Part shown: piece after piece, positions 62,056 to 64,000 of the stretch
Layout of the letters: the number at the start of each line of letters is the position of its first letter
Numbering within the stretch: position 1 is the stretch's first letter
NCBI RefSeq assembly: GCF_002896965.1
Contig: NZ_LYMM01000023.1
Span: 56,057 to 120,056, forward strand
Length of the DNA stretch: 64,000 bases
Reading direction: 5' to 3'
DNA from: Novosphingobium guangzhouense
Lineage (GTDB): Bacteria > Pseudomonadota > Alphaproteobacteria > Sphingomonadales > Sphingomonadaceae
Program-made: the position numbers and the translations under genes
The notes under the pieces: model-generated
The model's database searches: none
Told to the model about the DNA's origin: nothing
Seen by the model: only the letters and a program-made list of their open reading frames with translations

Positions 62056-63591
62056 TCACACGATCCCCGCCAGCGCCAGCAGCGCCGTGGTAGACGGATC
62101 GAACTGCGTGCTGCCCGCCTCGATCTGCTTGGCGATCTCCTTGCCAAGCTCGACGCCGAACTGGTCGAACGGATTGATGCCCAGTAGCACGGCGTTGGCG
62201 AAGGTGCGATGCTCGTGGAATGCCACCAGCGCGCCGAAGGTGGCGGGCGTCAGGTCGTCGACCAGAATCGTCGCGGAGGGACGGTCGCCCGGATAGGCGC
62301 GCGCCGGATCGTCGCTGTGCTTGCCCGCCATCAGCGCCGCGCCCTGCGCGAAGCAGTTCGACAGCAGCATGCGGTGATGGTCGAAGGCCAGGTCGTGGCC
62401 GGGCGCGATCGAGGCGATGAAGTCGACGGGCACGAGGTTGGTGCCCTGATGGAGCAGCTGGAACACCGCATGCTGCGCGTCGGTGCCGACGCCGCCCCAG
62501 GTGATCGGCGCGGTGTTGCCGTCCATGGGCTTGCCGTCGAAGGTCACCTGCTTGCCGTTCGATTCCATCTCCAGTTGCTGGAGATAGTCGGGCAGCAGCG
62601 CCATGCGCTCGTCATAGGCGAAGACCGCGCGGGTCTGGCAACCGCGCAGGCGGGTGTAGTACTGGTCGGCGAAAGCGGCGCGCAGCGGCAGGTTCGCAAG
62701 GCCATCGGTATCGCGGAAATGCACGTCCATCGCCGCCGCCCCGTCGAGGAACTCGGCAAAGTCCGGCCAGCCCAGCGCCATCGCGACGGGGAAGCCGATC
62801 GAGGACCACAGCGAGTAACGCCCTCCCACGCTTTCCGAAAACGGCAGGATGCGCGTTTCGTCGACGCCCCACTCCATCGCCTTTTCCGGCGCGGCCGTAA
62901 GCGCGACGACGCGGCCATAGGGATCCTCGACACCGTTCTCGCGCAGCCAGATCAGCACGCTGTCGGCGTTGGTCATCGTCTCGATGGTGGTGAAGGTCTT
63001 GGAGGCGACCGCCAGCATCGTGGTGGCCGGATCGCACTTCGCAAACGCCTGCTCCAGCGCGCAGCCGTCGATGTTGGAGACAACGTGCACCTCCACCATT
63101 GCGCCTCCACCTGGTCCATTGGTACGCGCCAGCGCATCGATCGCCAACGCGGGCCCAAGCGCCGAGCCGCCGATGCCGACGTGGATCAGGTGCTTGACCT
63201 TGCCCATGGCGCCGCGGTGGATGGCCTCGACGATGGCGGCCATGCGATGATGGTTCTCGGCCGCGAGCCGGACGCTCGCCTCGCTGCCAACGCCGCGCTG
63301 GGCGGTGTGCTCGGCGGCGCGGCCTTCGGTCGGATTGACGATCTCGCCCGCGAACAGCGCGGCCCGGCGACCGGCGAAGTCCTGCGCCTCGGCCAGTTCC
63401 TCTAAGGCGGCAACATGCGCGGCATCGAGGTGCGTCTTCGACCAGTCGAACAGGATACCGGGAGCACCATCCTCCTCATGCAGAGCGAAACGCGTAGCAA
63501 ACGTGTCGAGGCGACCGGAGTCTGCATCGAAAAGCTGCTTCAGGGTGGGCTTGTCGAGACCCTGCAGCTTGTTCCACGCCGCGTTGTTCAA
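62056..63591 (-). CDS. pgi: Glucose-6-phosphate isomerase
   Basis: The protein has 511 residues. It shows the family signatures: GGSALGP (phosphate site), SKTFTTIETMTNA, and the C-terminal MDGNTAPITWGG(V) with GTDAQHAVFQLLHQG carrying His. The start appears to be TTG at 63591, behind GAGGAA, as the residues LNNAAWNKLQGLDKP match the usual N-terminus. The frame continues upstream 120 codons without similarity. It interconverts glucose-6-P and fructose-6-P in the cytoplasm. It is core metabolism, which marks the end of the accessory region. Confidence 0.95.
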   Translation of the reverse strand: MNNAAWNKLQGLDKPTLKQLFDADSGRLDTFATRFALHEEDGAPGILFDWSKTHLDAAHVAALEELAEAQDFAGRRAALFAGEIVNPTEGRAAEHTAQRGVGSEASVRLAAENHHRMAAIVEAIHRGAMGKVKHLIHVGIGGSALGPALAIDALARTNGPGGGAMVEVHVVSNIDGCALEQAFAKCDPATTMLAVASKTFTTIETMTNADSVLIWLRENGVEDPYGRVVALTAAPEKAMEWGVDETRILPFSESVGGRYSLWSSIGFPVAMALGWPDFAEFLDGAAAMDVHFRDTDGLANLPLRAAFADQYYTRLRGCQTRAVFAYDERMALLPDYLQQLEMESNGKQVTFDGKPMDGNTAPITWGGVGTDAQHAVFQLLHQGTNLVPVDFIASIAPGHDLAFDHHRMLLSNCFAQGAALMAGKHSDDPARAYPGDRPSATILVDDLTPATFGALVAFHEHRTFANAVLLGINPFDQFGVELGKEIAKQIEAGSTQFDPSTTALLALAGIV

Positions 63592-63631
63592 TGTCTTTCC
63601 TCTTCGATAAGTTTTGCGAGGGTGGGGATGG

Positions 63632-64000
63632 TCAGTGCGTTCGGGGCAATACGGCCTGGCCGTTCGAACATGCGACCGATCCCGCTTCGCCCACCACTTG
63701 CACGGGCGCGGAGCAGGCGATGCGCACGTTTCCGTGGGCGCCGCTGAACTGAACCTGTGTGCTGGCTCCCATCGTGAGATGGGCGGTGACCTTCGCCAGC
63801 GAGTCGACCAGGGCCACGCCTGAGCGGCGGACATAGCTTGCGTCCACGACCGTGATTTCGTCAGGGGCTGTGTTTCCATCGCTGCGCATGGGGTGGCTGA
63901 CAGCCAGGATGTAGGCGTCGGTGTCGATCCCGGCCATCGTGGCATTGGCATTGCGATGGCGAAGTCGTCCGTCCGCCAGAAGGTTGAAGTAAACCTCGGT
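63632..64000 (-). CDS. C-terminal part of an unknown protein, cut by the window
   Basis: The frame is open from the right edge (TEVYFNLLADGRLRH...) to a stop at 63632. Residues such as DEITVVDASYVRRSG and SGAHGNVRIAC give a beta-rich pattern. An ATG at 63937 is internal. The N-terminus lies outside. I recognise no family. It ends 40 bases before the pgi start in the same direction, so it may share its transcript. Confidence 0.6.
   Translation of the reverse strand, partial: TEVYFNLLADGRLRHRNANATMAGIDTDAYILAVSHPMRSDGNTAPDEITVVDASYVRRSGVALVDSLAKVTAHLTMGASTQVQFSGAHGNVRIACSAPVQVVGEAGSVACSNGQAVLPRTH

Noticed and set aside
1..64000. CRISPR arrays, rRNA genes and insertion sequences
   Set aside because: I looked for regularly spaced repeats, rRNA-like stretches and transposase genes and saw none in this window.

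Overview
The window reads as chromosome of an alphaproteobacterium of the order Sphingomonadales (Novosphingobium or Sphingobium type). The grounds are the high GC content, the many TonB-dependent receptors tied to peptide and vitamin uptake, the short-chain-acyl regulator of the ScfR type, the HWE-family histidine kinase and the EcfG-like promoter sequences. Genus is inferred, not proven.

1-25.6 kb is catabolic chromosome. After the end of a GAF-GGDEF diguanylate cyclase, a carboxylesterase and an unknown membrane protein comes a large unit for D-amino-acid-containing peptides (4.3-20.7 kb). On the minus strand, genes joined by ATGA overlaps encode two periplasmic serine hydrolases of the beta-lactamase/D-aminopeptidase fold, a DgcA-like epimerase, a POT peptide transporter, a TonB receptor, a DgcN-like (DUF1611) protein and a YkvI-like transporter. 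A divergent XRE-cupin regulator and an M19 dipeptidase face them, followed by an M14 carboxypeptidase with a second TonB receptor. The motif TTCTGATTG recurs at both promoters of the minus-strand unit. Next come a C-terminal aconitase remnant, an intact ScfR/RamB-type regulator with TTTGC(A/G)AA sites in front of it, and a cobalamin riboswitch upstream of a TonB receptor gene broken by one in-frame amber codon.

25.6-30.7 kb looks like a mobile insertion. A tRNA-3'-end-like att sequence is followed by a P4-type integrase and a complete three-gene ABC-3C conflict system: a PD-(D/E)xK-type effector, a small middle component and a DUF2326 SMC-like ATPase.

31-38.6 kb carries two analogous redox modules. 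One has a TetR regulator with an SDR, a VOC protein, an NTF2-like protein and a quinone oxidoreductase, with four copies of one operator. The other has an AraC regulator with an SDR, a VOC protein, a saccharopine-dehydrogenase-like reductase and the DNA glycosylase Tag.

39-61 kb is a stress and signalling region. It holds a hybrid kinase, a thioredoxin-reductase-like enzyme, DUF3606, an isochorismatase-like hydrolase, DUF6766, a low-affinity iron permease family protein, DNA ligase D, a KaiC-like ATPase with a receiver and an HWE kinase, hemerythrin, a PRC-barrel protein, a GntA-like plus DUF1989 pair, two L,D-transpeptidase-type proteins, a PA2169-like ferritin-fold protein, an SDR and a Crp/Fnr regulator. 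Several decayed genes lie among them (two receiver remnants and an alginate_export remnant). The window closes in core chromosome with pgi and the C-terminus of an unknown protein.
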